Origin: CAZCAC01 sp964496575
Lineage (GTDB): Bacteria; Planctomycetota; UBA1135; GCA-002686595
DNA: 25,276 bases
NCBI GenBank assembly: GCA_964496575.1
Contig: CAZCAC010000129.1
Coordinates: forward strand, 1-25,276
Reading direction: 5' to 3'
Part shown: positions 22,816 to 25,276 of the stretch, piece after piece
How the letters are laid out: each line of letters starts with the position of its first letter
How positions within the stretch are numbered: position 1 is the stretch's first letter
Translations under genes and position numbers: made by a program
The notes under the pieces: generated by a model
Told to the model about the DNA's origin: nothing
Seen by the model: the letters and a program-made list of their open reading frames with translations, nothing else
The model's database searches: none

Positions 22816-24198
22816 ATGAACCAGAGAACTCCCAGGACGCTGCTCACCATCTCAGGGCTGTGCCTCTGCACCGCGTTCGCCGCCGGCCAGGGCGCGGACG
22901 ACTGTTCCAATGCCCAGGCGATCACGGGCACCGGGACCTTCGACTTCGACACCACCACTTCGACCACCGACGGGTATCCCGAGGCGATCTGGAGCATCCC
23001 CGGCATCGACCAGATCGAGAGCGACGTCTGGTTCGCCTGGACTGCTCCTTCCTCGTCGGCGTACGAGATCTCCACCAACCACTCGGCGACCCAGCACATG
23101 ACGGCGATGGCCGTCTACGAGTTTGGCTGCAGCACCACGCAGGGTCGGGCGATGTCGGCGCGCGGAGACAACGACCTCGCGTTCTCGACCCTGACCATCG
23201 GCACCGAGGCGGGGCAGGAGTACCTGATCCGCATCGGTCACGTGAACACCACCATTCACATCACCGGGAAGTTCACCATCACCGAGGTCGGCCATCCGGG
23301 GGTCTTGGGCAGCGCCGCGTACCCTGCCAACGGGCGAACCTACTACCTTCTCGAGGCCTCCTCCTGGAACGTCGCCCAGATGGCGGCGGTGCAGCTCGGT
23401 GGCAATCTGGTCACCGTCAACGACCAGGCGGAGAACGACTGGCTCCAGCAGACCTTCTGGAACTGGGGTGGGCAGCAGCGCAGCTTGTGGCTCGGCTACA
23501 ACGACCGAGAGGTCGAGGGGAACTGGACCTGGGTCAGTGGCGAGACTCCCGGCTACTCGAACTGGTCCACCCCGGAGCCGAACAACAGTCACGGCTACGA
23601 GCACTACGCGCACTTCCGCTACGACTGGGTGGACGGAAGCTGGAACGACAACGTCGGTGATCCCGTCTACGGCTTCTTCTACAACACGATTCACGGCGTC
23701 GTCGAGGTCGATGGCTACGACCCGGGGATCTACTGCGTAGGTGACGGCAGCGGCACGCCCTGCCCCTGCGGCAACGACAATGACGGCTCGCTGCCCGGCG
23801 CGGGATGCGCCAACGGCCAGTACGTCTCGGGTGCTCGGCTGACCAAGAGCGGCACGGCCAGCGTCAGCAATGACACCCTGGTCCTGATCGGCGAGCACAC
23901 CGAGCACAACCAGAGCGGTCTCTTCTTCCAGGCCGACAACGACCTGTCTCCCGGGAATGTCTGGGGGGACGGCCTGCAGTGCGCGGGCGGACAGCTGCGA
24001 CGCCTCGGCGTGCGCTTCTCCGACGCCACCGGCTACTCGGATACCTCTGCCTGGACGACTCCGATCTCCGTGCGGGCGGGGAACGTCAGCGCGGGCGACA
24101 CCAAGTACTACCAGCTGTGGTACCGCAACCCCTCCGGGTCACCGTGTGCCACGCAGTTCAACGCCTCCAACGGCTACCGGATCACCTGGTTGCCCTGA
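22816..24198 (+). CDS. Secreted C-type lectin protein with C-terminal CPCGN module
   Basis: A 460-residue exported protein. GAGAGG (22804-22809) lies 6 nt before the ATG. After a signal peptide (LLTISGLCLCTAFAAGQ) comes a beta-sandwich-like domain (about 28-160: DDCSNAQAITGTGTFDFD, DVWFAWTAP, YLIRIGH) of a type common in exported bacterial proteins. A C-type lectin domain follows (about 172-303: GGNLVTVNDQAENDWLQQ, WLGYND, WTWVSGE) with calcium/sugar motifs EPN (254-256) and WND (276-278), the mannose-type set. The C-terminal module (307-460) matches that of the 1669 protein: CPCGN, GCANGQYVSGA, SNDTLVL, WGDGLQCAGG, YQLWYRNPSGSPC. Likely a surface or extracellular carbohydrate-binding protein. 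A tandem paralogue follows after 64 nt. Confidence 0.9.
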   Translation: MNQRTPRTLLTISGLCLCTAFAAGQGADDCSNAQAITGTGTFDFDTTTSTTDGYPEAIWSIPGIDQIESDVWFAWTAPSSSAYEISTNHSATQHMTAMAVYEFGCSTTQGRAMSARGDNDLAFSTLTIGTEAGQEYLIRIGHVNTTIHITGKFTITEVGHPGVLGSAAYPANGRTYYLLEASSWNVAQMAAVQLGGNLVTVNDQAENDWLQQTFWNWGGQQRSLWLGYNDREVEGNWTWVSGETPGYSNWSTPEPNNSHGYEHYAHFRYDWVDGSWNDNVGDPVYGFFYNTIHGVVEVDGYDPGIYCVGDGSGTPCPCGNDNDGSLPGAGCANGQYVSGARLTKSGTASVSNDTLVLIGEHTEHNQSGLFFQADNDLSPGNVWGDGLQCAGGQLRRLGVRFSDATGYSDTSAWTTPISVRAGNVSAGDTKYYQLWYRNPSGSPCATQFNASNGYRITWLP

Positions 24199-24262
24199 CC
24201 ACCACCTCTCTCACCTCCAGCGACCGACCGAAAGACCCCTTCACTCCTTCAGGAATCGACCG

Positions 24263-25276
24263 ATGAAACCGAGCATTTCCAGGACGCTTCTCATCACCAC
24301 GAGTCTTTGCCTCTGCACTGGGTTCGCCGCCGCCCAGGGTGCGAACAGCTGCTCCAACGCCCAGCTGATCGCGGGCACCGGGACCTTCGACTTCGCTACG
24401 ACCTCGGCTACCACCGACGGCCAGGAGGAGGGCTGGATGCCCGCGCCGGGCCTCCGCCAGATCGAGAACGACGTCTGGTTCCGGTGGATCGCTCCCAAGA
24501 CCTCGATCTACGAGATCTCGACGGACTACTGGCCGACGACCGACGGCGCGACCGTCGTGGCCATCTACCGGTACGGCTGCGCCAGCGGGCCGGGGCGGGC
24601 GATCGCGAGCCGCGGGTTGAATCCCGGCAGTCTGTTCACGACCTATGACTTCGGGACCGTCGAGGGTGTCGAGTACCTGATCCGAATCGGCAACACGGTC
24701 GACTTGAACCACACGAACGGGATCTTCTCGCTCACCGAGGTGAGCCCGCCGGCCATCCTGGCGACCGGGGTGTACGCCGGCAACGGACGCAGCTACCACT
24801 TCCTCGAGCCGTCCAACTGGAGCACCGCCCAGGCCGCCGCCGTCCTCCTGGGTGGCAACCTGGTGACCGTCAACGACCAGGCCGAGCAGGACTGGCTGCA
24901 GCAGACCTTCCACAATTGGGGCGGCCAGGCGCGCAGCTTCTGGCTCGGATACAACGATGCCGAGACCGAGGGGACCTGGGTCTGGGCCAGCGGCGAATCG
25001 CCCGGCTACACGAACTGGACGAACCCTCCGAACAACGGCAACGACTACGAGCACTACGCCCACTTCCGCTCCGATATTGCGGACGGCACCTGGAACGACC
25101 TGATCGGCCATCCGAAGGAGGGCTTCTTCTACGGTGAGGTGCACGGCGTCGTCGAGACCCTCGCCTACGATCCGGGGATTTTCTGCGTCGGAGACGGCAG
25201 CGGAACTCCTTGCCCCTGCGGCAACAATGCAGGGCTCCTGACACATGCGCCCCGATTCATGCAACCATCCGCTCAT
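24263..25276 (+). CDS. Second secreted C-type lectin protein, cut by the window end
   Basis: Open without a stop for 338 codons to the window edge. It parallels the 22816 protein domain by domain: signal peptide (LLITTSLCLCTGFAAAQ), CSNAQLIAGTGTFDF and DVWFRWIAP domain, then a lectin domain with GGNLVTVNDQAEQDWLQQTF, WLGYND, WVWASGE and a WND motif. The EPN position reads PPN (NPPNN), so sugar specificity or calcium binding may differ. The C-terminal module starts (FCVGDGSGTPCPCGNN) but similarity stops abruptly at about 25225; the last 16 codons (GLLTHAPRFMQPSAH) match nothing in the paralogues. AGGA (24251-24254) lies 8 nt before the ATG. Probably co-transcribed with the upstream lectin gene. 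Confidence 0.85.
   Translation, partial: MKPSISRTLLITTSLCLCTGFAAAQGANSCSNAQLIAGTGTFDFATTSATTDGQEEGWMPAPGLRQIENDVWFRWIAPKTSIYEISTDYWPTTDGATVVAIYRYGCASGPGRAIASRGLNPGSLFTTYDFGTVEGVEYLIRIGNTVDLNHTNGIFSLTEVSPPAILATGVYAGNGRSYHFLEPSNWSTAQAAAVLLGGNLVTVNDQAEQDWLQQTFHNWGGQARSFWLGYNDAETEGTWVWASGESPGYTNWTNPPNNGNDYEHYAHFRSDIADGTWNDLIGHPKEGFFYGEVHGVVETLAYDPGIFCVGDGSGTPCPCGNNAGLLTHAPRFMQPSAH

Noticed and set aside
1..25276. CRISPR array, tRNA or rRNA genes
   Set aside because: No regularly spaced repeats, no cloverleaf with a CCA-end pattern and no rRNA-like conserved stretches were noticed on either strand by eye; a tRNAscan or Infernal run would be the decisive check.

Overview
The window is high-GC, tightly packed bacterial DNA with many ATGA/GTGA-type gene overlaps. 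Three secreted proteins share a C-terminal module of about 150 residues containing a CPCGN motif and ending in a NASNG...TW.P signature. From memory this module is common in exported proteins of marine Planctomycetota, so that phylum is the best guess, not a demonstrated placement. No rRNA, tRNA, CRISPR array or intact insertion sequence was seen.

Layout. (1) 1-3480: a minus-strand HTH-like protein diverges from a secreted repeat protein that ends in the CPCGN module and is followed by a clear terminator. (2) 3575-4162: an isochorismatase-family hydrolase. (3) 4388-14225: a ten-gene respiratory cluster. It encodes an Rrf2-type Fe-S regulator, a membrane-anchored tetraheme cytochrome, a Tat-exported four-cluster ferredoxin, an NrfD-type quinone-site protein, a secreted octaheme HAO-family cytochrome, NapD, NapA, a duplicated NapB-like tetraheme cytochrome, NapG and NapH. 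(4) 14281-20630: a secreted M64-type metallopeptidase with SprB-like repeats and a C-terminal LamG-like region, a leucine-carboxyl-methyltransferase-family enzyme and a two-gene ABC-2 exporter, all overlapping or nearly so. (5) 20670-22375, minus strand: a small SLBB lipoprotein and a paralogue of the first HTH-like protein. (6) 22816-25276: two tandem secreted C-type-lectin proteins, the second running off the window.

The respiratory cluster reads as nitrate reduction to ammonium. NapA, matured by NapD and supplied by NapGH and the NapB-like cytochrome, would reduce nitrate to nitrite. The octaheme cytochrome, fed by the tetraheme/ferredoxin/NrfD quinol module, would reduce nitrite further, replacing NrfA. 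The reduction direction for the octaheme enzyme is inferred from context. Nap paired with an HAO-like octaheme is known from Campylobacterota; its combination with an NrfD quinol module and a doubled NapB is the most notable metabolic feature here.

The second notable theme is regulatory. The two HTH-like paralogues sit about 20 kb apart, each divergent from a CPCGN-module secreted gene. Both divergent intergenic regions carry the same palindrome (TTNCCAGGNAA), followed at nearly identical spacing by GATCTC and TGCTAC. This looks like a repeated regulator/secreted-protein cassette with a conserved operator-promoter.
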